This document shows, one piece after another, positions 26,078-34,392 of a DNA stretch of 54,931 nucleotides (positions within the stretch are counted from its first letter, which is position 1; every line of letters starts with the position of its first letter). Source of the stretch: Levilactobacillus wangkuiensis (GTDB lineage: Bacteria > Bacillota > Bacilli > Lactobacillales > Lactobacillaceae); contig NZ_BOLM01000018.1 in assembly GCF_016861605.1 (NCBI RefSeq), forward strand, positions 1 to 54,931. The letters are read 5' to 3'. Position numbers and translations under genes: made by a program. The notes under the pieces were generated by a model. The model was not told where the DNA came from and searched no databases. It was given only the letters and a program-made list of their open reading frames with translations.

Positions 26078-26803
26078 ATGCGTGTTCTAAAATTACTGAG
26101 TGGCGTTGGCAGTACTGTAGCCGTCGCTGCAGCCGTGCTGGCCTTGAATCCGTTAGTTGCCGGCGCCGCTGGTCCTGGGACCGCAACCAGTAACTTGACC
26201 AACGTTTCCAGTGGCTACGTTGCGGACAGCACCGGCAATGCCGAAGCCACGTCCAACGCGGAATTTACGGTGACCGCCGGGACGTTGAGCCTAAACCAGG
26301 TACCTAACATCATGTTGGGCACCGTCAGTGTTAAAGACATCGCCACGGCCAACACCACGGTTCCGGTCACCAGTGGGGCCCCCACTAGTGGAACCGCTTA
26401 CGACGGCAACAATACCGGTACCCTGAACGTGACTGACTTCCGTGGCAACAACGCCGGCTGGTCACTTTCCGTGGGGTTAAGTCCCTTTACCTCGGGCAAA
26501 TCGACCATTACCAACGCGACGTTGAACTTGAATCAGACGCCGGGTACCCTCGACAACAGTGCTACCGCTGCCCCAAGCAGTCTGAAATTAACGCAGTCCG
26601 CCGTCACCAACGGGTGGATCAGCAGTCCACAAACCTTATGGAACGCATCCGCTGAAACTGGTGAAGGCAACAACAGCGCGACGACCGCTACGAGCAGTAA
26701 CTTACTGGTCGATCAGCAACCCACCATCGTTGCCGGGACCTACGACGCGACGCTGTACTGGGCTTTGCAAAATGCCCCAGCAACCACCACGCCGGCGCAA
26801 TAG
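26078..26803 (+). CDS. WxL-domain surface protein (short)
   Basis: 241 aa. Signal peptide ending near GAAG (residue 30). Nearly the whole mature protein is a WxL domain: TAGTLSLNQVPNIMLG, DFRGNNAGWSLSV with the first WxL, and ATLYWAL with the last one. Such short WxL proteins bind the wall and assemble on the surface with larger partners. An in-frame TTG 15 bases upstream overlaps the GGAGGAG ribosome site, so the ATG is the start. First gene of a three-gene surface locus. Confidence 0.88.
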   Translation: MRVLKLLSGVGSTVAVAAAVLALNPLVAGAAGPGTATSNLTNVSSGYVADSTGNAEATSNAEFTVTAGTLSLNQVPNIMLGTVSVKDIATANTTVPVTSGAPTSGTAYDGNNTGTLNVTDFRGNNAGWSLSVGLSPFTSGKSTITNATLNLNQTPGTLDNSATAAPSSLKLTQSAVTNGWISSPQTLWNASAETGEGNNSATTATSSNLLVDQQPTIVAGTYDATLYWALQNAPATTTPAQ

Positions 26804-26837
26804 TCACTCAGCTGTCATTTGTCAGTTAAATAGTTTG

Positions 26838-26945
26838 GGATTAGACGCCGTTTGACTTCACAGTCGGGTGGCGTCTAATACCCGTAGGTCCGGGTTTGGC
26901 TAGCAGTTTACGTTAGCTGAACCCGATACTTACCGCAACCGGTTA
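26838..26945 (+). other. two consecutive hairpins between the first and second WxL-locus genes
   Basis: The first stem is ATTAGACGCC/GGCGTCTAAT (10 bp perfect); the second is CGGGTT.GGCTA/TTAGCT.AACCCG. No T tract follows either. They could attenuate read-through or protect the 3' end of the short WxL mRNA, so that the structural protein exceeds the membrane partner. Confidence 0.5.
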
Positions 26946-27108
26946 ATCTAACTAACCATCTGCGTCGCGATAGGCGCCGGCTTCTGACTACTTTTCGTCT
27001 TAGTTACTCAAGCAGCTTTTCCCTAACCCGCCAAGCAATTAAGGTCACCTGACTAAGACGTTTCCCCGCCAACGGCTGCGGTTTACCCTCAAGGAAGGTC
27101 GTGCTGAA

Positions 27109-28197
27109 ATGAAACTCAAATGGCTTTACCCCCTCCTCGCCGCCAGCCTACTCCTGACGGGGGGACTGGCTGGTGCCGCGCCCGCCTTAGCCGCCAAGGT
27201 GCCCGCAAACTTTGCGGCGACTCCCCTATTACCTAAAAATCAGATTTCGACCAAGGCCGGCTACTTCGACCTCAAGATCACGCCCGGGGCGACTCAGGTG
27301 TTGAAGCTGTCGGTAACCAACCCCAGCAACACTGCCCGAACGCTCCAGGTCATTCCGGTCAACGCCACCACCGCTGACAGCGGCAACGCCGTTTACATCC
27401 CATCCAAGCGGACCGACCCCTCGGCGCAGACCACGTTTACCAAAATGACGTCGGGCCCCGTCAGCATCACGTTGGCGCCGCGCCAGGGAAAGACCGTCAC
27501 GTTTCATACCCAGATTCCCGCGGCCGGCTTCTCCGGTGAGGTGCTCGGTGGCCTGTTCGTGACCGACCCCCACGCCACCAAGGCCCAAACGGAAAACGGC
27601 GACGCCTCCGACTTCCGGCTGAACAACCGCTACGCCGAGGTCACCGCCGTGGCGCTTCAGTGTCGACCCGGTCAGGCCTTCCGTACCCAGTTGAAATTAG
27701 CCGGCGTCGGTGTGCGGCAACCGAACACCCATCCAACGGCGTTCGCCCGCATTCGTAACCTGACACCCGCCCTATTTGGCCGGATGGACATCGAGGCCCG
27801 CGTCATGCAAAACAGCACGGGCAAGCAGATTGCCACGGAGAACCTCCACAACGGGTCCATGGCGCCCAATAGCTGGTTCGATTACCAGGTCGGCCTCGGC
27901 AACAAAAAGCTATCGGCCGGCAAGTACACGCTGAAGCTTCATGTCACCAGCGGCAAACGTTCGTGGAATTTCAGCGGCACCTTTACCCTGACCCGAAAAC
28001 AAATCGCGGAACACAATTCCGTCATCAAATCCGATGAGCAACCGACCTACTGGTGGCTCTGGCTAATCCTCTTCTTGTTCCTGTCCTTACTGTTGATCAT
28101 TGGCGCCTACCTGCTGGGCAAACGGCGGTCACGCGACGATGACGACGAAGATGACGATACAGATGATTCACAATCAACAAACGATACGCACGCGTAA
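27109..28197 (+). CDS. WxL-interacting membrane protein (DUF916/DUF3324)
   Basis: 362 aa. Signal peptide ending near ALAA (residue 29). DUF916 is at about 35-155 with FDLKITPGATQVLKLSVTNPSN, and DUF3324 at about 165-300. One membrane helix (about 312-335) is followed by KRRSR and an acidic tail of Asp/Glu. This architecture is the WxL-interacting protein that holds WxL proteins at the surface and binds peptidoglycan. It is the central gene of the locus; the next gene starts 19 bp later. It could also serve the lectin-like WxL protein at 11200. Confidence 0.88.
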   Translation: MKLKWLYPLLAASLLLTGGLAGAAPALAAKVPANFAATPLLPKNQISTKAGYFDLKITPGATQVLKLSVTNPSNTARTLQVIPVNATTADSGNAVYIPSKRTDPSAQTTFTKMTSGPVSITLAPRQGKTVTFHTQIPAAGFSGEVLGGLFVTDPHATKAQTENGDASDFRLNNRYAEVTAVALQCRPGQAFRTQLKLAGVGVRQPNTHPTAFARIRNLTPALFGRMDIEARVMQNSTGKQIATENLHNGSMAPNSWFDYQVGLGNKKLSAGKYTLKLHVTSGKRSWNFSGTFTLTRKQIAEHNSVIKSDEQPTYWWLWLILFLFLSLLLIIGAYLLGKRRSRDDDDEDDDTDDSQSTNDTHA

Positions 28198-28215
28198 GAC
28201 ATGGGGGTGTTGGAC

Positions 28216-29679
28216 ATGCGCAGATGGCAACGACAATTAACCCGGTTAGTGATTGGACTTCTGGTGGGCCTGAGCACCCTCAGCATTGGTGTTTCCGCTC
28301 AGGCAGCCAGTAGCGCGCCCCAAACGCCGACGTCACCCCCAACGTCAATTTTGGGCATCAACCTCGCCGGGGGCTTCACCCAGGAGCCCATCGACTCCAA
28401 CCATATTTCTGGCGACACGGTGACGCTGTCCGCCAAGGGGACCCGGAACATTTTGGAAGCTCTGACCAACCCCTTCGGCAGTCGGAAATACGTCTGGTGG
28501 GAATCCACGGACGGCGGCAACACCTACAGTAAGGTCGGCTCCAACAGTACGACCTATTCGTTTACCGCGCCTCAAGTCAGTGGCGTCACCCACCTGTACT
28601 TTCAATGTGAATACGATTTTACCGGTATCGGCCTGTTCTACAGCGAATGGTCGCGAATCGCCGATGTGATCATCTTACCCGACCGGGTGCCAACGACCAG
28701 TATCAAAGTCACGGCCGACAGCACCGCGTTGTACAACGGCGAAATCACGACGGTTCACGCAACCGTCACCCCAAGTACCGCGACCGACCCCATCACCTGG
28801 ACCAGCAGTAATCCGTCGCTGGCCTCGGTCGATGAATACGGGAACGTCGTCGCGGCCGATACCTCAAGCAACACCGATGGCTTGGCCAACGACCACGGCA
28901 TCGTCACGATTACCGGGACCAGTAACGGCAAAAAAGATTCCGTCAAAATCATGATTGGGACGCTGCAAAACGTCACCGTCAAGGAAGGCAGTGACGCCAC
29001 ATTTACCCTCCGAGATCTCCCAGAGGGCATGACCGTTTCCAATTGGTACCGCGTCGAGGACGGCACCGCCACGGCCCTGGACTCGACGGCCACCAGTTAT
29101 ACCGTCAGCAAAGCAACCGTGGGGGGTGACGATGGCACGTCGTACTACGCAACGCTGAATTATACGTTGAACGGCAGTACCAAAACGGTCACGACCAACT
29201 CGGCCCTGCTGACCGTGGAAAAGAGCGGCCTGCTAGCCTTGACGGCGGTACCCAACTTTAATTTCGGCGGCATCGACGCCACCACCCTGTGCCAAGGCGA
29301 TGTGACCCTGGACAACATGGATGTCGCCAACAGCGGCAACGCCTACGATGGCAACAGTAACGGTTCGCTGACCGTCACCGACAGTCGCGAGACCGGCGGC
29401 GACTGGACGCTCACGGCGACCCTGCCCCAATTTACGTTAGCCGGAACGGGCGGTGGCCACCTGGGCGCAACCACGCTCGACGTCTACGATCCGGCCGACC
29501 GCCTGGACCAGAACGTGCCGGCGAATAACGAAGCCACCACGATCTACACCTCCAGCGATTACGACGGCCAGGACTTTGACGTCACCGACAGTCAGCTGCT
29601 GCTGAGCCAAGATCCGTTGGTGACGGCGGGCGATTACCAGAGCACCGTGACCTGGACCCTCTCCGTCGCCCCAAGCTAG
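28216..29679 (+). CDS. WxL-domain surface protein with Ig-like domain
   Basis: 487 aa. The signal peptide is cleaved near AQAA (residue 30). Residues about 35-155 form a beta domain of unknown type; about 165-250 is a bacterial Ig-like (Big_2) domain with STALYNGEITTVHATVTP and ITWTSSNPSLASVDEYG. The C-terminal WxL domain spans about 345-487, with GGDWTLTATLP and VTWTLSVAPS. An ATG 15 bases upstream is in frame, but the purine run GGGGGTG lies between the two, so the second ATG is favoured. Third gene of the WxL locus. Confidence 0.85.
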   Translation: MRRWQRQLTRLVIGLLVGLSTLSIGVSAQAASSAPQTPTSPPTSILGINLAGGFTQEPIDSNHISGDTVTLSAKGTRNILEALTNPFGSRKYVWWESTDGGNTYSKVGSNSTTYSFTAPQVSGVTHLYFQCEYDFTGIGLFYSEWSRIADVIILPDRVPTTSIKVTADSTALYNGEITTVHATVTPSTATDPITWTSSNPSLASVDEYGNVVAADTSSNTDGLANDHGIVTITGTSNGKKDSVKIMIGTLQNVTVKEGSDATFTLRDLPEGMTVSNWYRVEDGTATALDSTATSYTVSKATVGGDDGTSYYATLNYTLNGSTKTVTTNSALLTVEKSGLLALTAVPNFNFGGIDATTLCQGDVTLDNMDVANSGNAYDGNSNGSLTVTDSRETGGDWTLTATLPQFTLAGTGGGHLGATTLDVYDPADRLDQNVPANNEATTIYTSSDYDGQDFDVTDSQLLLSQDPLVTAGDYQSTVTWTLSVAPS

Positions 29680-29684
29680 CTCTC

Positions 29685-29947
29685 CTGTCGGTCTGACTGT
29701 CTTAGTGAAAAGTTCGCGGTAACTGGTCGTTCCCGCCGGCGGGCTCAAACCGCCCTGCTATGGGGTCGGTTCCAGCCTGAGAAGCGGGCTTCCACCTCGA
29801 TTTTGAGCCAAAAACCGGTCTCAAAAGTCGACCCGTGGGCTAGGCTGGGAAAATACCCCAGCCAAGACCACCGACACAGCTGGGCAGTTTGGCCCGCCTC
29901 TGGTCACTAACGGCGACCGCGCTTTTCACTAGCCGCTTGGCTGACAG
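29685..29947 (-). repeat. dispersed structured repeat, subfamily A, copy 6 (complete, long ends)
   Basis: 263 bp, starting 6 bp after the WxL gene. The inverted ends are about 33 bp, imperfect, with TAGTGAAAAG..CGCGGT against ACCGCGCTTTTCACTA and CTGTC/GACAG at the extremes. Stems: GGCTGGG/CCCAGCC and TTTTGAG/CTCAAAA. Confidence 0.9.
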
Positions 29948-30078
29948 GTGAGTAGCTCTCTAGTACATGAACTGGGCTGGTCTATCCCGAAGTGTGTTTG
30001 GTTGGACTGGCCCTGCTTAGATTTGTTGTTGGTCTGTCTATTTGGATTCGACCGACTAGTTATTCTTTCACATCTCAC

Positions 30079-30120
30079 CAAAAATACTGAGTCCTCAATG
30101 CCGAGAACTCAGTATTTTTG
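30079..30120. terminator. bidirectional terminator
   Basis: A perfect 13-bp stem AAAAATACTGAGT/ACTCAGTATTTTT. It probably ends the WxL operon transcript, beyond repeat copy 6. Confidence 0.85.
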
Positions 30121-30146
30121 TACGTCCTCAGCCATTTAACCCGATT

Positions 30147-30314
30147 GTGAATAGTGATGAGTTTAAGTGCCGATTCCTATCTGAGAATTTTTCAGGAAAT
30201 CTTCAGGAAAATCCCAGTGAAGCGGTTGCGGCAATCGGTTATGCTGGGTTCAAGGATCGCGATACCGCTTCAAACATCGCCGCCACCTTCAAACTATTTG
30301 ACTGTAGTCTTTGA
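30147..30314 (+). pseudogene. small remnant reading frame
   Basis: A 55-codon frame from GTG with protein-like composition (LQENPSEAVAAIGYAGFKDR, DTASNIAATFKLFD) but no ribosome site. A further 34-codon frame ending at about 30440 (NLNHFIQQLPRYSGAVTF) lies before a strong terminator at 30448. The stretch looks like the broken remains of one or two small genes; I do not recognise the family. Confidence 0.35.
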
Positions 30315-30447
30315 ATATTGGCGAAACGCCTTACGAAACAGATGAATACCGAAAATGACTCTAACTTGAACCATTTTATCCAACAATTACCGCGCTATTC
30401 AGGCGCTGTCACATTCTGTATCCCCTACACAAATTTCTGAATAGCGC

Positions 30448-30493
30448 AAAAAGACGCGACTAACCTTCCGCATGGAGTTAGTCGCGTCTTTTG
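30448..30493. terminator. strong terminator with no intact gene before it
   Basis: A perfect 16-bp stem AAAAGACGCGACTAAC/GTTAGTCGCGTCTTTT. The sequence before it holds only gene remnants. Confidence 0.85.
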
Positions 30494-30538
30494 CTGTTCG
30501 CTTTGAAATTATCTAAAATCGTTAAATTTGTTTTTAAT

Positions 30539-30727
30539 GGTCGTTCCCGGCGGCGGGCTCAAACCGCCCGCTATGGGGTCGGTTCCAGCCTGAGAAGCGG
30601 GCTTCCACCTCGATTTTGAGCCAAAGGACGGTCTCAAAAGTCGTCCCGTGGGCTAGGCTGAGTAAAAACCTCAGCCAAGACCACCGACACAGCTGGGCAG
30701 TTTGGCCCGCCTCTGGTCACTGACATG
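30539..30727 (-). repeat. dispersed structured repeat, subfamily A, copy 7 (core only)
   Basis: The internal core is complete, with stems GGCTGAG/CTCAGCC and TTTTGAG/CTCAAAA, but the GGTGAAAA ends are missing on both sides. Confidence 0.8.
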
Positions 30728-30801
30728 GATCAACTATTCTATTAGCCACCATCAATGTCGCCATACCAATTCTGGTACGACTACTGACTGTCGCCACCAA
30801 C

Positions 30802-31050
30802 GCCACCAGAGACAGGTCACTGGGGCTTGGCCCTAACACCAACTCTCGGTCAGAAATCAACCAAGAGCCGGAGGAAGCCAGGACGGAGACGGCTGTGTCG
30901 AGTCTGTTAGTCGGCGTTTTGAGCCGGCTTACAGACTGGGACAACCTTTGAGACTTGCGCTTTTCAGCAAGGCTTAAAGGTGAGGTGGGAGCCCGCCCTT
31001 CGGCGGAAACCGGCCCCACAGCAGGCGGAGTCCTGGAAGCCGCAGGCGGC
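30802..31050 (+). repeat. dispersed structured repeat, subfamily C, copy 8a
   Basis: 249 bp. It starts GCCACCAGAGACAGGTCACT, has the hairpin CTCTCGGT/ACCAAGAG, the stem GTTAGTCGGC-like/GCCGGCTTAC, the stem ACCTTTGAGACTTGC/GCAAGGCTTAAAGGT (13 of 15) and CGCC/GGCG, then the shared ACCGGCCCCACAGCAGG block, and ends CCGCAGGCGGC. It is related to subfamily A in its second half. Confidence 0.8.
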
Positions 31051-31085
31051 AACGTTCCACCACACCCACAACATCAACACTAACA

Positions 31086-31177
31086 GCCACCAGAAGCAGG
31101 TCACTGGGGCTTGGCCCTAACACCAACTCTCGGTCAGAGAACAACCAAGAGCCGGAGTCCTGGAAGCCGCAGGCGGC
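31086..31177 (+). repeat. subfamily C element, internally deleted copy 8b
   Basis: 92 bp. Both ends match copies 8a and 8c, but everything between the two GGAG tetranucleotides is gone, as expected from slippage or recombination across GCCGGAG and GTGGAGTCC. Confidence 0.8.
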
Positions 31178-31212
31178 AGTACCTCATCACCCCCACAACA
31201 TCAACACTAACA

Positions 31213-31462
31213 GCCACCAGAGGCAGGTCACCGGGGCTTAGCCCTAACACCAACTCTCGGTCAGAATGCAATCAAGAGCCGGAGGAAGCCAGGACGGAGA
31301 CGGCTGTGTCGAGGGTGTTAGTCGGCGTTTTTAAGCCGGCTTACAGCCTGGGACGACTTTGGAAACTCGCGAACTTCAGCGAGGTTTCAAATCGAGGTGG
31401 GAGCCCGCCCTTTGGCGGAAACCGGCCCCACAGCAGGTGGAGTCCTGGAAGCCGCAGGCGGC
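31213..31462 (+). repeat. dispersed structured repeat, subfamily C, copy 8c
   Basis: 250 bp, a near duplicate of copy 8a, but the long middle stem has changed to CTTTGGAAACTCGC/GCGAGGTTTCAAA, still paired. Copies 8a, 8b and 8c are head to tail, separated by a shared spacer with ACAACATCAACACTAACA. The C3 end lies about 50 bp from the GGDEF gene stop. Confidence 0.8.
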
Positions 31463-31509
31463 CAATCATCCACAATCCCGCCCCAAACGAACCAAACAAG
31501 TGTAAAAAG

Positions 31510-32640
31510 CTAAGCCACAGTAACCTGCATCCGGCCGTTGCGCTTGGAGTGGTACAGGTTCTTGTCCACCCGGTTGTAGAACTCAATCGGCGACTGGTCA
31601 TCCTCAGAAACCGCCGAGACCCCCACGGAAATGGTCACGTGAATGATGGTCTGCGCGGAGTGAATTTCCAAATGGTTCACCGCGGTAAAAATTTGTTTAA
31701 CGATGTGCTCGGTCTCAGCCAAATCATAGCCTGGGAAAAGAATGTTAAATTCCTCGCCCCCGGTCCGGTAGAGTTTGACCGTCGAATCGTTGGCCGCCAG
31801 CACGGTCTGGACCGCGTCGGTGACCTGCTGCAAGACGGCATCCCCCGCCGAATGGCCGTAGGTGTCGTTGATGTGTTTGAAATGATCGATGTCAAACATC
31901 ATCATGGCCAGCGGCCGGCGACTGTTCTGGTGCTCGTCGAACAGATACTGGATGGCATCCGTGTAGGCCGCAAAATTTTCCGTCTTGGTCAAGGCATCGT
32001 GACTGGCAAACTTGGCCAGCCGCAATTTTAGCTCGACATCGTGCGATAGCATGGACACGTAAATGTAGAGCAACACCTCAAAAATAATCAGGTAGGCCCA
32101 CTCTTCCCAGAACGTCATCCAGGTAAAATCAAACTTCAGTTTCATCCACAGCCACAGCAGGCCCCCAAACGGGATACCGACCGCCATGTACAGTACCGGT
32201 GCCATTTTGTGATTGTGATAACGGACCCGGATCACATTTAACGTGATGAAGAACGTCATCATCGTGGCCGCGTGCCCCCACGATTGCCAGTAACCCAGCG
32301 ACCCGTTGAACGTCATGTACGCCAACAGAATCGGGAAGAACCAGTAGTAGGGTAGATGGATATTTAAGAAATAAGCACAGAATATCACGGCAATCAGCTG
32401 AAAGTTCATGAACTCCCAGGAATTGGTCTGGCCGACCACAAACGTCTGAATACCAAACGCAAAGGCCACCATGTATGCGATGCCGTACCACATGTTGATG
32501 GATTCCTCTGAAATTTTTAAGCAGTGGTTCCGCGCCCAGGAGGCAATCCAGTTATATGAAACCCAATAGAGCGTGAAAACCCCTAAAACAAAGAACACAC
32601 TGGTGATAAATGGCGGCACTTGCCAATGAGACCACGTCAT
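31510..32640 (-). CDS. membrane diguanylate cyclase (GGDEF)
   Basis: 376 aa. Six or so membrane helices in residues 5-185 form an unnamed sensor region; a short coiled linker follows; the GGDEF domain occupies about 205-376. DALTKTENFAAY begins it, MMFDIDHFKHINDTYGHSAGD holds the metal Asp, and the active-site loop is GGEEF. The inhibitory RxxD site five residues before it is absent (DSTV), so product inhibition through that site is unlikely. It should make cyclic di-GMP from GTP. I chose ATG at 32640 because GAAGAGGG precedes it. Cyclic di-GMP enzymes are sparse in lactobacilli. Confidence 0.85.
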   Translation of the reverse strand: MTWSHWQVPPFITSVFFVLGVFTLYWVSYNWIASWARNHCLKISEESINMWYGIAYMVAFAFGIQTFVVGQTNSWEFMNFQLIAVIFCAYFLNIHLPYYWFFPILLAYMTFNGSLGYWQSWGHAATMMTFFITLNVIRVRYHNHKMAPVLYMAVGIPFGGLLWLWMKLKFDFTWMTFWEEWAYLIIFEVLLYIYVSMLSHDVELKLRLAKFASHDALTKTENFAAYTDAIQYLFDEHQNSRRPLAMMMFDIDHFKHINDTYGHSAGDAVLQQVTDAVQTVLAANDSTVKLYRTGGEEFNILFPGYDLAETEHIVKQIFTAVNHLEIHSAQTIIHVTISVGVSAVSEDDQSPIEFYNRVDKNLYHSKRNGRMQVTVA

Positions 32641-32723
32641 GGCGAAACCCTCTTCTTTTCTAAATTTTTTTACGTGAATAGCCAGCGCCACGCTTGGCCC
32701 TGGTTTTAACAATTGTTGACTTC

Positions 32724-32991
32724 GCCTCCGGGCCGGTGAAAACTGAACCGGGGCGCGGGTTATTGCTGACCGTTCCCGACGGCGGGCTCAAAGTGCCCTG
32801 CTATGGGGTCGGTTCCAGCCTGAGAAACGGGCTTCCACCTCGATTTTGAGCCAAAGACCGGTCTCAAAAGTCGTCCCGTGGGCTAGGCTGAGTAAAACCC
32901 TCAGCCAAGACCACCGACACAGCTGGTCACTTTGGCCCGCCTCTGGTCACTGACATCGACCTGAACAGTTCATTTTCACCAACCCTGCGGC
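32724..32991 (-). repeat. dispersed structured repeat, subfamily A, copy 9 (complete)
   Basis: 268 bp in the upstream region of the GGDEF gene. The outer ends are GCCTCCGGG and CCCTGCGGC with GGTGAAAAC TGAAC against GTTCATTTTCACC; the internal stems are GGCTGAG/CTCAGCC-type and TTTTGAG/CTCAAAA. It is the best copy for seeing the whole plan. Confidence 0.9.
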
Positions 32992-33049
32992 TGACACTGG
33001 TTTAAACTACAAACAGGTGGCTGGTTATGATTCTGCCATCGTCTGTTCG

Positions 33050-33238
33050 GTGTGTCTTGATTGCTTTACTCAGCAACCGACACGACTTTAAACCGCAACC
33101 ACATAACTAGCTTAACTTCAAACTAGCACTGATTGAAGGGTCATTTACGCTTAGTTGCTGGGAATTGATGCCTAACACCTACTCTAAATGACCCAATTAT
33201 TCGTCTACGCAGTCAATTTATTACCACTTAATTGACTG
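33050..33238. other. three hairpins in the gap before the GNAT gene end
   Basis: GTGTC/GACAC around TTGCT/AGCAA (about 33055-33087), GGGTCATTTA/TAAATGACCC (10 bp perfect, 33138-33193) and CAGTCAATT/AATTGACTG (9 bp perfect, about 33210-33238). None has a T tract. They may belong to the GGDEF leader or to an unannotated RNA. Confidence 0.4.
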
Positions 33239-33356
33239 TGTCCAATATTAGGCTATTTATTGCGGGAAAACTATCACCAGAATGGCAAAAGTGCTGAATT
33301 ATGTAAACAATTATACTAAGCGTCTTAATATAACTATTAACTAATTGTCCTAAAAC

Positions 33357-33388
33357 ACAAAAAGACCGGTTCATAATCAACCGGTCTC
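33357..33388 (-). terminator. terminator of the GNAT gene
   Basis: AGACCGGTT/AACCGGTCT with TTTTTGTG on the minus strand, 60 bp after the stop. Confidence 0.85.
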
Positions 33389-33447
33389 CGTGGTTTATTT
33401 AGTTGCTGACCTTGAGCGAACGCAACCCGTTCGGCCCAGGTCTGGCC

Positions 33448-34116
33448 CTATTCCTTGCATAGCCGGTGCTTGGGGGCAGTCACCAAATCACTGACATGGC
33501 CCGTGTACAAATACCCGGCTAACTGGTGCGGCTGGTCGGCCGCTGGCCAATCAACTTGCTCACGTTGGCTTTCCTGAAAGCCCTGCTGGCGGTAGAAACG
33601 CCCCAAACGTTCTGCCGCAGTAAATAAGTACACCTTATCAACCGGTGCTGCATCCCAATACTCAGCAACCGTTTGAACTAGTCGGTGGCCGATGCCCAGG
33701 TTTTGATACTCCGGGTCGACCATCAACAACACGATTTCCCCCAAGAACTCGCGTCGTTGCAGGCTAGCCAAGAGATGGTCGTCAATCGACCCTCGTTCGC
33801 GTAACTGCCGCAACAGCTGCCAGCCCCCCGGCCGAACGGCTAAAGCCGCCTTGGCCACTGTCAGTTGCCACAGATCATACGACCGTTCCTTCTTGCGGTA
33901 CTTGGTATCCGCCAAGATGGCCCCCACCACCTGGTTCTGCCACACGGCAACGCGGACGTAGTTTTGTTGCGTCAAGCACGTCCGCAAGTAAACCCGCGCC
34001 GCCGCTTCATTTAACCCGCGATTGGTTTGATCGAATTGCCAGAGCTGGCCCACAATTTTGGCCAACGCCGGCACGTCTGCGTAATGGAACTCACGAATCT
34101 GTAACGGACTCCTCAT
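33448..34116 (-). CDS. GNAT-family N-acetyltransferase
   Basis: 222 aa. The GNAT fold is visible: a first strand with IREFHYADVPALAKIV, the middle strands with VAVWQNQVVGAILAD, the strand GEIVLLMVDPEYQNLGIGHRLVQTV carrying the acetyl-CoA loop QNLGIG, and VYLFTAAERLGRFYRQQGF as the last part. An insertion of about 50 residues (KKERSYDLWQLTVAKAAL...) separates strands 3 and 4. The acceptor substrate is unknown. ATG at 34116 is preferred because AAAGGGGG precedes it; the frame is open 13 codons further. Confidence 0.8.
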   Translation of the reverse strand: MRSPLQIREFHYADVPALAKIVGQLWQFDQTNRGLNEAAARVYLRTCLTQQNYVRVAVWQNQVVGAILADTKYRKKERSYDLWQLTVAKAALAVRPGGWQLLRQLRERGSIDDHLLASLQRREFLGEIVLLMVDPEYQNLGIGHRLVQTVAEYWDAAPVDKVYLFTAAERLGRFYRQQGFQESQREQVDWPAADQPHQLAGYLYTGHVSDLVTAPKHRLCKE

Positions 34117-34289
34117 GATTGGCTGCCCCCTTTCTGGCGTCGCGACCGTCCCCACAGCCCGGCGCCCATTTTAAAATTTTTCCATGCTACTCCAATAACC
34201 ATCAACCTGCTTCTATTCTGCTTACTCCTGGCCTCTACTGTGTTGCTCCCCCGCAGATGGTGCCGGGATGATGCTTTCCCCCGTTAATC

Positions 34290-34343
34290 AAAAACCCCTT
34301 CCTGATTAACTGTGACTCATTCTACACAGTTTAGTGAAGGGGC
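34290..34343 (-). terminator. terminator of the two-component operon
   Basis: A long imperfect stem CCCCTTC..AACTGTG/CACAGTT..GAAGGGG followed by TTTTT on the minus strand. Confidence 0.85.
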
Positions 34344-34392
34344 TCTATCTATTTAAAAAGAAACTTACCTGAGAATTTCTCAGAAACGGCAC

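Noticed and set aside
30802..31462. CRISPR array
   Set aside because: The repeats are 90-250 bp with long internal stems and similar spacers, and there are no cas genes.
31111..32031. 306-codon frame spanning repeats and antisense to the GGDEF gene
   Set aside because: First third is repeat DNA, the rest is the complement of an evident cyclase.
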